DNA of 64,000 bases from Tubiluchus corallicola (GCA_030141605.1 JAQGDQ010000612.1:62001-126000); one strand, 5' to 3'; shown: positions 34,797 to 46,323, numbered from the stretch's first letter. The notes: generated by a model from the sequence alone, not told the origin. Program-made: numbers and translations.

Positions 34797-34962
34797 CCGA
34801 ATCCGTACAGTCCCACCAGCTCCCGAATCCGTACAGCCCCACCAGCTCCCCTGGCTCCCGAATCCGTACAGCCCCACCAGCTCCCCTGGCTCCCGAATCC
34901 GTACAGCCCCACCAGCTCCCCTGGCTCCCGAATCCGTACAGCCCCACCAGCTCCCCTGGCTC
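34797..34962. repeat. 35-bp minisatellite, about 4.5 copies
   Basis: CCCGAATCCGTACAGCCCCA followed by CCAGCTCCCCTGGCT repeats four to five times; the first unit lacks the CCCTGGCT part. It is GC-rich in an AT-rich interval. Because 35 is not a multiple of three, several frames stay open on both strands. No gene is implied. Confidence 0.95.
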
Positions 34963-35632
34963 ATACATCTGTTACAGAAGTGGAAAATTTCCAATTGTAG
35001 TGTTCTCCATAATTAATAGCAGTATTTACAAAAGATATTCACAATATCTGGTAACTTGCACTTGCAACGATGTTTGCAAGGACAAATAACGAATAAAGTG
35101 TATTGTATATATACTCTGGCGTTGGCAACTAGTCACCGTTATAGTCTCGAACCCAAGGCCAAGACTATGATCACTAAGGGCGTTTGCAATCTGTGCTCTC
35201 CGTTACTGAACCCAGAATTAACGGAAACTCTTCTTCTTAGACGGTTTTAGACCAACTTCTCATATTCATTCAGCGGAGGAGTTCCGTGGTCTGCTGTATA
35301 TTTTATGAAATGAAACGTACAGTATTTTGAGGGAAGTACTCTGGAAATGAAGTAAAACGTTATTAAGTAAATTAGTTTTCTCTCTATGAGGTGCATTTTA
35401 ATGTAGTTTTTACGAATTAACATGTAAACTGTTCATGTATAGAAGCTAATGCTTTATCTCCTAATTCATTTACTTTCTAATGCAATAATTTAAATTTATT
35501 CTATTGCCTGACGATGACAGTGAAAAGCTATCGAATATTTTAGTAGCATATCTAATGTGATGATTTCACCATTGGGAGTCTTTCATCTTGCTATATATAA
35601 TATTATTTGAGCGTTTGATGTTCATCAACTAG

Positions 35633-35640
35633 TATAAATA
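35633..35640 (+). promoter_or_regulatory. TATA box with initiator 31 bp downstream (predicted promoter)
   Basis: TATAAATA is at 35633-35640. A GCAGTTCG initiator-like sequence puts the start A at 35664, a spacing of 31 bp. The transcribed stretch reaches a GACG|GTAAGG donor at 35729. TATA, Inr and donor together suggest a real RNA polymerase II first exon. It is predicted only. Confidence 0.5.
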
Positions 35641-35663
35641 TTTTCGGGTTGTGCGCTTCCGGC

Positions 35664-35728
35664 AGTTCGTTTAAGTTGCGTTTCTAGAAAACTCGTCGCT
35701 GTGGAGACTCGACTAAAAAGAACCGACG
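35664..35728 (+). other. Predicted non-coding first exon
   Basis: This is a 65-nt stretch from the initiator to the GTAAGG donor at 35729, without an ATG. The next strong acceptor in front of a substantial plus-strand ORF is TTTTTAG at 44773. The exon could therefore belong to the 442-residue ORF gene, which would place histone H1 inside the intron. The link is inference. Confidence 0.35.
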
Positions 35729-36732
35729 GTAAGGCACAACCATACATAATAAGAATATAATTATCTATGGGCACAACTCGAGATATTGTAACTTCTAGAA
35801 CAAACCGTTACATGCAGAAAAATGTTTGAAATTCCTTCTAAAATGCCCTAACAAAATTTGTTTGAAAGTTTTGTGAACGTTTTACTAACATTAGTCGGCG
35901 GCAAAAGGTGAAATTTGATACTTTTTTAAATTTTAGCCTGCAATAAGTAACTGGTTTCTCTTGTTCTAAATTTCTGAAGCCGGGTTCCGATGGTGAAAAC
36001 AATGTAATATATTCAATAGGAGACTTAACATAGTGCTATACATTGATCTGTTTTACTTATTATGATGCATTGAATGTTGTAACAACGATAACAAACAGAA
36101 CATGAATGAATGAAAATAAGGAAAAAGAACAAACACGTCTGGCAGTTAGCCAAAATTAAATTAAGCACTTGTTTGGGCTAGTAATTAAGACAAATTATAA
36201 ACTTCAATAAAGTTACAGAAAGGTCAGCACAAAGTTGCTATAAATTAACTAGTTGAATTAGCTGCAAACGGGCTTTTAGTTACCAAGGAATGTTTTGACA
36301 AAAACACATACACTATTCGGAAAATTTTAAATCGTTAATTTTTTAATTTTTAAATCTGCACAGTGATTTAACGAGAAATATTATTATTCAATTCCATAAA
36401 CTGCTTGTACGCATTTGAGTGAACTAACTTGGTACCCTTTGATAATAGACATAGGCCTACAACACTTTCGGTCCTGGCCACCTAACCACATTCTGACAAA
36501 CAAGCCTACACCAATATTTATGAAATATCCTAGGATTTTTTATCTACTGAATCATAATAACTATTTAACTATCATAATAATTTTGGGCACTATGCTGTGC
36601 TGTTTGTCTACAGAATTGAGAACCACTGATATTATTTATTAAAAATTAAGTTAGCATATTATAAACCTGATTATATAGACTAGACCTACCGTAATAACAA
36701 GAAAAAATCATGAAGGCGTTACAACTTAGGCC

Positions 36733-37107
36733 CAGGGACCGATTATTCTGTAGGATAGTATAGGCTGCAGCATAAGGCCCCTGAAGTTTTGGCACCAATA
36801 AGTAAAACATCTATTTCTCACTGCGGTTGTTTCGAAATATATATATATATATATATATATACATGTGCTAACTTGGCTTGTAATAAATAAAAAAAATTGT
36901 ATTCCTTAAAGACTACTTTTGTTGACATATTTTAGTTTATTTAAAGGAAATTGCAGCATGTTTATTTCAAACTATGTAAATATCGCTAAAACATATAACG
37001 AGTAAAAATATTCAAGGCGGGCGTGGGGGAGTTAGAGGATGGCTTCGCCAGAGGGGTCTCATAATTTCATTAGCCTAGTGGTCCCAAAAACTCATAATCC
37101 GACCCTG
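36733..37107. mobile_element. Possible non-autonomous hAT-type element
   Basis: The left end CAGGGACCGATTAT and right end ATAATCCGACCCTG are imperfect inverted repeats. The flanking octamers CTTAGGCC and CGTATGCC match at six of eight positions. A TA run (36836-36861) lies inside. There is no coding capacity. The call rests on the termini only. Confidence 0.5.
36836..36861. repeat. (TA)n microsatellite
   Basis: An uninterrupted AT dinucleotide run of about 26 bp. Confidence 0.95.
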
Positions 37108-39174
37108 CGTATGCCCTAAACATGTATTCACCAAAACGCCTACGTGCACCGGTGCTATGTAACGAAGCTACGTACTACGGAGGCGTTTTACCTTGTAGGT
37201 ACAGTACTAGTTAACTACCAACTGCTAACCAAGTAAACATACCCATGAAAAGCTTAAGGCTACAACCCTCTATGTGGTTACGCCTGCATGGAAATCGAAG
37301 AACTCAGTCATTGCAAGTATTGAGAGTTTGGCGGTAAATGAACTACTGAACTAATTTTCAACTAGACCTGTACGGCTGATCATTTATTGTTAATTCATCA
37401 ATATAAAACAAAAGCGGATTTTGAACTTAAAATGCTTTTAGGAAACATGGTTGGTTCTTTGGCAAGTACCCAATCACTGTTTTTTTCATTACCCTAGTTG
37501 TCTGTATGTAAGTAAAAACAATACAGGTAAAAATGGCACAGGAAAAAGAGCACAAATGTAAAACTAAAATGCACTCAGTAGGAAGCAGTCCTCCCACAAG
37601 GTCAAACAATCCCAGACAGTCTGACTTTTTTTGACACGAAAAAACATAAAACAAAGGTGAACACATAAGCGTACAAAAATATTAGGCCTACTACATAAAT
37701 ATTTAATTATTGTATTGAGTAGCGAAATATCCCAAAAATATTTTGTTTATAAAATGAAATTATAATCAACAGTGCACGAACAGCCTGCTTAGTGTTTGTC
37801 TGCAATTCTTTCACTATATTTACATTGACAATATAGACTGACAGCTATACCGTGTTTACATACTGAAGTTAACATAAGTTTCCCTCAGCACCATGGAAAT
37901 CTGTTAAATAGTTTTTGCGAATCGGGTTAGCAGATAAACTAACAAATAAATGACGATGAAACAAAAACTACTTGCCTTTGATAGTCATAATTTAAATCGT
38001 AACCGCAGTTTTTATGTAATACTGATAACTAACAAGCGAACAAATAGCGTGAAAAATATAACCTCCATGAGAGTGGCAAAAATAGTTAAAATAATTATTA
38101 CAGTAAACCTAACCCTAACTCATATTTATTAAGTATCAATTTAGCATTCCATATATGCCCTTTTTCTATTACCATTTATTTACTTCCATTTTACTTGTGC
38201 CGTTTTTACCGTGCACCGGTTAGTCTACATGCTAATCATTAGGCTGTTTCACTGCAGACTCGTTATTTTGTGACAACACATTCATATTTTTACATCTGTG
38301 TTAATTTTATAGATGAAAGATGAATTTAATCGAAGTATTCCAATTTTTCTTTAAATTTATAGACCTTAACATAGTTTTCATGAATTCCACTTTATCAGCA
38401 AATCTTCATTATTACGATTTACGATCAGAAAAAATTAACCTAGAAAAGGACAAGTCAATTCAGCTATAATCTGCCATCACATCAAAAATTACCAAATAGT
38501 AAAGCACCAAGAAACACCATTTTGTATTCAAAAGTAATAAAACCTGTTTAATATATGATCTAGTGCTTAATATATAGCCGAATTTATTTCGAAAAATATC
38601 GCCACTGCAATGTAACTATTTTCAAAATGGCTGACTGGCTTTACTCCACCATCCATTGAAAGTAAAAATGCAAATTATGAGCAAATTAAACTAAGTACAA
38701 AATTCAAACTTCACACAATGCTGAACAAATATGCATTTGTTCGATAGGTTTAATTTGTAGTTTTAGTTTGACCGATTTCATTGAAAATTAGCAGTTAAAA
38801 ATCTAAGTATTGGTTCCAATGAAGGCCACCGACTGTGCTTGATGATTTTAGAAAAACGCTAAAATGTCAAATTTAAAAGAAACTCACGAATTTTCTTTTT
38901 TGCACTTTTGTAGCTGAATATATTGGCAACACGCAGGCGCTACTTAAAAATTTCAAACTCACCAGGCTTTTATAAAAACTTAATTAAAACATGAACTTTT
39001 AAAAAATTTTCAGGACAATCTCGAGTATTTTGCTCTGCAGGAAAAATACTAAGCGGGTATAGGCATGGAGTTTGATATCACCTTAAAGCCTGTATATTTG
39101 GCTACACATTGGTGCGATTTGCTTGGTAATACATTCTACCCAAAAGAGATATTAGAAGCTTAAAAGAAATATAG

Positions 39175-39181
39175 AAACACA
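39175..39181 (+). promoter_or_regulatory. H1 box (AAACACA)
   Basis: AAACACA is the H1-specific upstream element described in metazoan H1 promoters. Here it lies about 80 bp upstream of the TATA box, close to the usual position. Confidence 0.72.
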
Positions 39182-39260
39182 AAATTAGTCGCGAGTCGTC
39201 AGTATTCGCTTCAGCTGTAAGTTGACTGCTTGTCGTGTACGTTCGCGCTCGCGCGTTGGG

Positions 39261-39268
39261 TATATAAG
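39261..39268 (+). promoter_or_regulatory. H1 TATA box and cap region
   Basis: TATATAAG is followed about 33 bp later by ACATTCACAG (39292-39301), which resembles the CATTCA cap motif of histone genes. The start codon is at 39365, giving a short leader. Confidence 0.8.
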
Positions 39269-39364
39269 CAGCCGCCAACCGAGCAGAGAAAACATTCACA
39301 GAGTGAGATCTATACGAAAGTTATTACAGTTGTATCTTTAATTCGTTGTGAAAAGAAGAGAATC

Positions 39365-39931
39365 ATGTCTGACGTTGAGAACGCTGCTCCAGCCGCTCCA
39401 GTAAAGAGCCCTAAGAAGACGAAAGCTGTCAAGGCGAAAAAGGCAAAGACTGCATCGACTCATCCACCAGTTTCTGAGATGGTAAATGCCGCCATCGGAG
39501 GTTTGAAGGAAAGAGGTGGTTCGTCTCTGATTGCCATCAAGAAATACATCGCCGCCAACTATCCCAAGTGCGACGTGGAGAAGTTAGCTCCTTTCATCCG
39601 CCGTTACTTGAGGACCGGAGTCGCCGCCGGAAAACTGATCCAGGTCAAAGGTAAGGGTGCTTCCGGTTCTTTCAAACTTAGTGCATCGGAGAAGAAAGAA
39701 AAACCAAAGGCAGCTGCTAAGAAAGAGAAGGTCGCCAAGCCTAAAGCTGTGAAGAAACCAGCTGCAAAGAAGAGTCCGAAGAAGGCAAAGAAACCAGCCG
39801 CCAAAAAAGCAACCAAACCGAAGGCAGCCAAACCCAAAAAGGCCAAGACACCGAAGAAGGCTGCTGCAAAGAAACCAAAAGCAGCAAAACCCAAAGCGAA
39901 GAAGCCAGCAGCAAAGAAAGCCAAGAAGTAA
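39365..39931 (+). CDS. H1: Linker histone H1
   Basis: This is a 188-residue linker histone that binds the nucleosome dyad and linker DNA in chromatin. A short basic N-tail with a KSPKK site (14-18) leads to the winged-helix globular domain at about 33-107 ([52 protein letters not shown]). A Lys/Ala/Pro-rich tail from 110 to the end follows. The gene is intronless. The ATG at 39365 is chosen over the upstream in-frame ATG at 39230 because that one lies before the TATA box. The H1 box, TATA, 3' stem-loop and downstream purine element point to S-phase expression. No core histone genes are nearby. Confidence 0.97.
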   Translation: MSDVENAAPAAPVKSPKKTKAVKAKKAKTASTHPPVSEMVNAAIGGLKERGGSSLIAIKKYIAANYPKCDVEKLAPFIRRYLRTGVAAGKLIQVKGKGASGSFKLSASEKKEKPKAAAKKEKVAKPKAVKKPAAKKSPKKAKKPAAKKATKPKAAKPKKAKTPKKAAAKKPKAAKPKAKKPAAKKAKK

Positions 39932-39966
39932 ACGATGCGTCGTTTTCTGCGTTTAAATAACCAACC

Positions 39967-39982
39967 GGCCCTTTTCAGGGCC
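39967..39982 (+). terminator. Histone mRNA 3' stem-loop
   Basis: GGCCCTTTTCAGGGCC forms a 6-bp stem with a four-base loop, 35 bp after the H1 stop. It fits the metazoan consensus bound by SLBP and directs non-polyadenylated 3' end formation. Confidence 0.95.
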
Positions 39983-39992
39983 AACAAATCTT

Positions 39993-40003
39993 CCGAAAGA
40001 AAA
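39993..40003 (+). promoter_or_regulatory. Histone downstream element (U7 site)
   Basis: The purine-rich CCGAAAGAAAA lies about 10 nt after the stem-loop, the normal place for U7 snRNA pairing (GAAAGA core). Confidence 0.8.
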
Positions 40004-40226
40004 TTCTGATTTTGCAAAGTTACTCATTCATACAATCCTCGTCTTGCATCACCACTATTAAGCTAAGATACTAAAACAGATGAAAAACGCAAGGCAACTA
40101 CACAGTTTTCTCGATACGCGTAGGTTAGGTTTCACCTCGAACGCACAGCGCTTGTTTCTTTATTTTTCCAAATTTTCTCTTTGTTCAAAACGTTACTGTG
40201 CCAAACGGGACGTCTAGTGTCTAGAC

Positions 40227-40695
40227 CAGGGGTGTGCAAATTATCTGACTGGCCGGGTCACATTAAACTTGCGAGCCATAGGCAGTTTGATCAAGGAGCC
40301 AAGTACAGAAAGGCCTAATAACGATTTTTTTTGCATCGGACCTGCGTACATCATTACTACTACACTCAAGAAACTATTTTAGAAGTTATCCAAATTTATA
40401 TTAAAACCATATATTTCTACTTTCAGGACAGATAGTGGTAATTTCAATACAATGCATATTAGTAATGTGTATCACACAGTCTGTGTAGTACAGTGTTATT
40501 AAGCTACAACCGTCTTGTAAGGGTTAATGGCATCCGATCTAGTAGAAAAAACTACCCGCACTATCTTTGGGATCGTGGCACGGACTTCAGCTGGATATAC
40601 TCAATTAATCGCCCGGGCCGCACTTTCATTAGGTTGACAAATCTCTTCGCGGGCCGCGCAAATTCTCTCGGCGGGCCGTAATTTGCACACCCCTG
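40227..40695. mobile_element. Non-autonomous hAT-type element with 8-bp TSD
   Basis: The inverted ends are CAGGGGTGTGCAAATTA and TAATTTGCACACCCCTG, flanked by the exact duplication GTCTAGAC (40219-40226 and 40696-40703). It contains GCGGGCCG words typical of Charlie-like hAT elements. At 469 bp it has no transposase. Confidence 0.92.
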
Positions 40696-40703
40696 GTCTA
40701 GAC

Positions 40704-43700
40704 AATCTTGTTTCATTGTGCCGTTGTTTTTATGCACGTTGTACTTTTCCCACCTCAATAACCGTCTTACAGCAAACCAGTCCGAGATCTGCAGCAATGT
40801 TCATCCGACTTGCACAACTAAAGTAGGCAAGGTTACAATGATGCGCGCAATACACTGGTCCACTTGATCATCCGCCTGTTACACGCAAGGTCCACGTTGT
40901 TGACTTTGTTAACATTTCATTAAGGTTGTTCTAAGGCGATATCCCTCTTAAAGAAAACTATTTATCTATAGATAAGAAATCTTTTCTATCTATAACAGCA
41001 TGCGGTCAGTTTTATTCTTAGTCACTGCAACTAGGCAACTATATTATTACGTTGTATTAGTTACGCATCTTTGACGTGTCTCTTTAGACAGATCCTGCAT
41101 AGCAACTGACATCTACGAGACCTTTACTGTTAGCTGTTGCAGTAACTACTGTCCAACGTTGCATTGTTCACGGAAAGTTCCTGTTTTTTCCCGGTTTTCT
41201 GTCTTCTCCATTGCTGTGCCAGTACGACTTCCGGTTTTTGGCGCTACATACTTTGTCATTTCGTTTTAAGGTATCTAGAACTTGCAGCATATGCATAGTA
41301 TATTTATGTGCAATAAGCCTAAATTTGGCTGCTAAATAAGGCATTAGAACTAAAGTAACTAAATTTGCTAACGGATAAGTCTTGTCCCATCGGTATGCAG
41401 GCAGAGGATGGTTTCCCACAAAGCTTTTGGACACAGGTAATTTCAACACAGAGGCACTTTGGACACAATGCAATTTGAACGCTTATTTCATTTGAACATT
41501 TATAGAAATTTTGTGTACACGTGTGTAACCAAAACAATACAGTTTTGCGCCGATTTGGCATTTTTACAGCATACGTTTCAGGACAAAAACAAAGTTTGCC
41601 AACATAGCTGACCACGCTTAATAATTTACACAAGAAAGCACCGAAGCTATTTATTCTGTAAGCAATTCAAAACAATATCATTCGTGAGAGTACAAGTGCT
41701 GCACGACTGGTCCTTTCACGTACACATCGGCATTACTGAGTGAAAGCACTCATTCCGGAGAGATTGAAATGAGCAGCATGTTGTATTATGATCGATTAGT
41801 GAGAAGCCCTTTTAAAAACATTGACCATCATAGTCCAAAAACAGACAATCAATGCTAGTTCGAATAAAGACATAAACTGTTCTGGTGTAAGCTGAACTAG
41901 AAACACACAGTGCACTATGATAAAACTGCACGCAATATCTTTTTCTCTCATACATACACTTTCACGCACGCACACACCCTATTACTATCTAGTAAGATCC
42001 AGGATAAATAAAATCATGATTCGATTGAATATCATCATGTTTCTGTGTCGGATATTCAAAACGGGTCATTAAATACCGTTTTAATTTAGTCTTAAATATT
42101 GATAGATAAAGAGCTGCTTTGTTTTAGCGATGTCGGTAATGAATTCTAAACTTGCATTGCTTGCTTGGTAATGGACTTAAAAATGCGGTTTCTCAGTTTA
42201 ATCAGCTAGAAATCGCTCCGTATCTGTCGCCGCACCGCATTACCGCATGCGGATATTTGCATACTATGGAAACACCCTAATAAATACGTAATTCATCACA
42301 TGTAGTTATTGTTGGGGGAATTGAGTTTGAGGTAGCTAGAAAAGCAATCTTATTCAAAACAGGTAATAAAATTATATCATTCGTTTTGAAACACGTTTTT
42401 AGATATCAGAAATTCCCTGAAATTTGGCAAAAAGCGGTTTAAATTCAGTTGTCCACATGACTTTGACTAAGTGACCAAACAGGTTGTGTATTCAAATATG
42501 ATATATACTATGTTTCCAAAATACGTCGCTTATGCGTCCAGATTACTGTGTCCAAATGACCTGAATGTCTAAGCTGTCCGTGTCCAAAGCACGTAGTATT
42601 TAGATGGCCTTTGTGTCCAAATAATCCATGTGTGACGTGTCCAAATGTCCAGATAACCAATGCCGAGAGAGCATGCGTATAAACTACTTGTAACCACTCC
42701 ATTACACTTCTGGCGCATGCGCAGTGTAATTTTTTTTATACACTGGCACACTACAAACCGAATCCAACATTAAATGGTAGGATATCAAAGTCTAAGTTTG
42801 TAGTGAAACCGAAATCTAAGTGAACACTAGCGTCAAAGATGAGCCACTGAACCAGTATAAATAAAACTTTAACCAAATTTTTAAAATACTTCATTATTCA
42901 AAGTTATTGGGTTAAAGACCATAGTGTCAACTGTGTTTTGAACTGATTAAGTTAGTAACTTTGCCTCTGCAAAAGTCATAAGTTGGACCAGTCAATCTGA
43001 AATCAACGCCAATAGCCCAAAATATAATACAATGACAGAAATTCAAGTCGGACAAATTACACAGTCACAAAGGGGTAGATGTCAACGACTCAGGCGTTCA
43101 AGTTATGGAAGATCGCGTCAAGTAACAAATGCTTACAATTTACAGGTACAGTATAATTAGTGAGATCACGGGTCAACCTGGTTACTATGGAAATGTTCAC
43201 CTATGATTTCATTATTATCGTGTAATCTACAAATCTCTACAATCGCAACGCGTGCAGCGAGGCCAAAATTTCACACACTTTCAAGCCATCCAACAGGAAT
43301 TTTTTAACAAAAATAGTCCAGAAATTTTCGTTGCACCGCAGAAATGGCCGATTTGTGACATTTTATAGCGAATTTTCTAATATTCTACCTTACTCTGAAT
43401 ATTCTTAGTAATCATATTTGCGTGATCTTACAACTCAGTCCTTATCTTTGTATTCTCTTGGCACACCTAACGACGTATGAAGGCTTTGGGACGAATTTAG
43501 GTTGCCTATATACTAAGCAAAATACACATTTACTTGTGTATTAGTAGTACTATTACGTAGCAACCAACGTGGTAATTGCTAATTAGATATTTGCATAGCA
43601 GTTATATCAAAGCACGTTGAGTAACTGTTTGTGGTGTACTAAGTTGTAATTGTTTGTTACGTAGCACTTACGAAAGCGAAAACAGTAACTACTTGTGGTG

Positions 43701-44286
43701 TGTTATAATAGGTGCTTTTATGAATATGAAAGGATGCACATTTTCCCAGAACAAAAATTTTTGACACTGGGCATGATATTCTGATGGGACATTCGCCCTC
43801 AATATGTGTTTAGTATAGTTTGCAATGTGTTCTAAACAAGGGGAAAGCTATTCCTTTTATTTTTATTCCATGACCCTCATTTCAAATACTCTGTGATCAG
43901 TTGTAACAGTTTCTATGCATGTTTCTTCTGTTGTTGCCCACTAATCAACAAATGAAACCGACCTACTTTGTCAATAAAATTTCACTTTTATGACCATATT
44001 TGAAAACATTTTGACATTCATACAGGGCAGGGGTAACTTTTATCTAATAGCATTGAAGTCGGTGCTAATTAAATAAGAAATACGTCATTGGGTCAAGATC
44101 ATTTATGTTTAAAGTTAGCTATTTTGCTCCTGTATAGGAACATTCAGTGAACCTTCGTCTGCTGTTTCACTCCCTGACACAGCGGTCCGTAAAGTCTGAG
44201 TAAAACAATTTTATGTCAACGACTGAATTGTGTGTGATGGTGGTGTCCCTGCCAAAATACACCAATATTGTTCTTCATGCAAAATA
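40704..44286. other. Interval between histone H1 and the 442-residue ORF
   Basis: No gene is recognised. A minor cluster of GTGTCCAAA words (about 42530-42655) produces a minus-strand open frame. A diverged relative of the hAT element at 29627 may lie at about 43600-43760. Confidence 0.5.
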
Positions 44287-44695
44287 CAGTCAACCTTGGA
44301 TATAAGGGACACCTCCTGAATGGAAAAAAACCGACCCTTATATCTGAAGTTGAGCCAGACCGAGGGTGTATCTAGACCTGTACTTTTATCCATATTTTTT
44401 GGGTTATACATTCAGTGCAAACGATATGTAGGAAGCTCCTTCAGTGATGCAAGATGTATGTGACCGTGGAAAATGAGCTGTTCAAAGGCTGAGTTTGCGA
44501 AAAATTGAGGTTAAAAAATCTATCAATTTCACTTTGATCATTACGGTTTCTATTACGCGGGACCTGAAGATATCGTTCCTTATAACCGAAAGTACCCTAT
44601 ATATGAAGATTTTTACATAGGAAAAATGTTAAGAAAAATCGGGACGGGTGTTGGTGGTCCCTTATAAGTGAGTACCTTATACCCGAGGCTGACTG
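44287..44695. mobile_element. TIR element with TA target site (Tc1/mariner- or pogo-like MITE)
   Basis: Left end CAGTCAACCTTGGATATAAG, right end CTTATACCCGAGGCTGACTG, flanked by TA on both sides (44285-44286 and 44696-44697). It is 409 bp with no transposase. It ends about 80 bp before the acceptor in front of the 442-residue ORF. Confidence 0.78.
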
Positions 44696-44773
44696 TAATA
44701 AATAAAAAACTAACTACAAAAGTTAGTGTAATACATGTAGCACAAAATATTATTTTTTCTTCTGCATTTTTAG

Positions 44774-44854
44774 CAGCAGAAATGGATTAAACGAATACCT
44801 GAACAATACACACACATCCATACTACTGAGCAGTCCAAACCCACAGCTTAGAAC
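44774..44854 (+). other. Predicted 5' UTR part of the exon carrying the 442-residue ORF
   Basis: A pyrimidine-rich tract (TTTTTTCTTCTGCATTTTTAG) ends at 44773. The following 81 nt contain only a minimal upstream ORF (ATGGATTAA at 44782) before the main ATG. Confidence 0.4.
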
Positions 44855-46183
44855 ATGGACTACTTCGACATTTTTCGTAAAGTCATGCTCGTTCAGGCAA
44901 CAGAAGACCTGCAGCAGAGGCCAAACAGCCAATCAAAGATGAGCCCGTTTTCTGAAAATTCTGTCACCATGGCAAATGCAGAAAGTTCTGGGTATAGACC
45001 AACTACAGGCAGAAATACTAGTCCTGAAAATTCTCTGGCATACGAACGAGAAATGAATGTTGTCCAAGTGAATGGAAAATCTGTCTGGAGTGATCCAAAT
45101 GCGGAACCCGTGTCTGCTAACCCGTCAGCTTATCAACGTGAGCACATCCTGTTTCCAAAGCCAGGCGACGAACAAGCTATCCCGCCATGGTGCATCTCTT
45201 CAATGTTTCCGTCCTTAAAATCGACCGACTTTCATTCCTCCTGTTCAACGTACCAACGTTGGACACCGGAAACTGAAAGCTCTCAAAACAACACCCTACG
45301 CTCATTGTCACAAACTTACCAGCACCCTAATCCTATGTACGAATCCACTAGATGTGATAGTCTACTAACGGGACAAGAAACGCACTTGGTAGGCGACTCG
45401 ATTATGCAAAATGTGCACCAGCAGCCACTTGGCTCGGTAAGCTATGCAGACGTAGTAAAAGTTACGCCGGAGTTTTTGAACAACGCAGAACCTATGGAAG
45501 TGGACATGGAAGTTGGTCAAAAATCCAGTTGCATAACCCGCAGTAAAAACTGCAATGTGAGTCACGGAGACCAACTGGCAAACAGCAACAGCTCTAGCAC
45601 CAACCGCCTCGCTACGAACTGTCTGAGCGGAAGTTTATCGGAACCAATGATAGATGTCGCTAATGAACCAACTGCAACACCAGACGGCGTTCCCAAAAGG
45701 CAGTTAAACGGTAAGAAATGCGTTACTGGAAAAACGTGGAAGACACAGAATCCGAAGCAGTTTAACAACGTCATTGCTGAAAAGAGACCCGCACTGCCTA
45801 AAATAACCTACTACACTAGATCACAAGCAAAAGCTAATCAGTCTGGTAAAGATGGAAATGCTACAAGAAAAGACGGTTCAACAATCAAAGCAGCAGAGTC
45901 ATTGAAGGTCGTTACTCGTCCAAAATTACACAATTGCACCGGGCATGACGATGCTAGAGGCACGAAATCGAGAGGAACGCAGACGAACGTAAGTGAAATC
46001 GATGAGAGGGTACCTCCAATGTTCCTACTCGTCGGGTCGAAGAGAAAGCGCAAAGGATCGTCTAAAAAACAGTGGAAGAACGAATTAATGAATCTGCAGT
46101 GTAACCAATTGATGAAATCAGAGACCGTAACGTTCCGTGACATTGCAATACAGTGTGACATCTCAAAGCAGCGAAATGTTTAA
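44855..46183 (+). CDS. Hypothetical protein, 442 residues, single coding exon
   Basis: I do not recognise this protein. It is by far the longest open frame outside H1 in this AT-rich DNA. It has no signal peptide, membrane segment or known fold that I can see. It is rich in Ser, Asn, Thr and Gln, so likely disordered, with a basic C-terminal half. A Tyr-[Glu/Gln]-[Arg/His] motif recurs at Tyr63, 93, 133 and 155 (LAYERE, SAYQRE, STYQRW, QTYQHP). KRKRKGSSKK (397-406) could be a nuclear localisation signal. RGTQT (373-377) and AIQCD (431-435) resemble dynein light chain LC8 binding motifs. A stop lies two codons before the ATG. A TTTTTAG acceptor at 44773 suggests a 5' UTR intron. A degraded mobile-element ORF is the main alternative. 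Confidence 0.7.
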   Translation: MDYFDIFRKVMLVQATEDLQQRPNSQSKMSPFSENSVTMANAESSGYRPTTGRNTSPENSLAYEREMNVVQVNGKSVWSDPNAEPVSANPSAYQREHILFPKPGDEQAIPPWCISSMFPSLKSTDFHSSCSTYQRWTPETESSQNNTLRSLSQTYQHPNPMYESTRCDSLLTGQETHLVGDSIMQNVHQQPLGSVSYADVVKVTPEFLNNAEPMEVDMEVGQKSSCITRSKNCNVSHGDQLANSNSSSTNRLATNCLSGSLSEPMIDVANEPTATPDGVPKRQLNGKKCVTGKTWKTQNPKQFNNVIAEKRPALPKITYYTRSQAKANQSGKDGNATRKDGSTIKAAESLKVVTRPKLHNCTGHDDARGTKSRGTQTNVSEIDERVPPMFLLVGSKRKRKGSSKKQWKNELMNLQCNQLMKSETVTFRDIAIQCDISKQRNV

Positions 46184-46323
46184 TGAATCAAAAAGTGTTT
46201 GTGATGATTTACATGAAGAGCAAACAAGGAAAAATATAAAAGATGTTCAATCTAATATACCAAGCTTAATATTTAATTTATAGTTTTTACATATATTTTT
46301 ATGAAGAAGCTGAAGAGCACAGT

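Larger units (their letters stand above)
33608..35632. other. Intergenic interval downstream of PDS5
   Basis: No protein gene is recognised. It holds the GAT run and the 35-bp minisatellite. A weak box-B-like GTTCAATTCC occurs on the minus strand near 34530, not enough for an RNA gene call. Confidence 0.6.
35729..39174. other. Interval between predicted first exon and histone H1
   Basis: AT-rich, with no recognised coding sequence. It contains the hAT-like element at 36733-37107 and a TA run. Confidence 0.55.

Noticed and set aside
34726-35089. Open frames on both strands across the 35-bp repeat
   Set aside because: They are repeat artefacts open in several frames at once.
39230-39364. Upstream in-frame ATG that would extend H1 by 45 residues
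   Set aside because: It lies upstream of the TATA box and adds residues unlike any H1; the ATG at 39365 gives the standard MSD start.
39604-40017. 137-residue minus-strand open frame over histone H1
   Set aside because: It is the antisense shadow of the Lys/Ala-rich H1 tail (Phe/Ala/Leu-rich) and covers the histone stem-loop.
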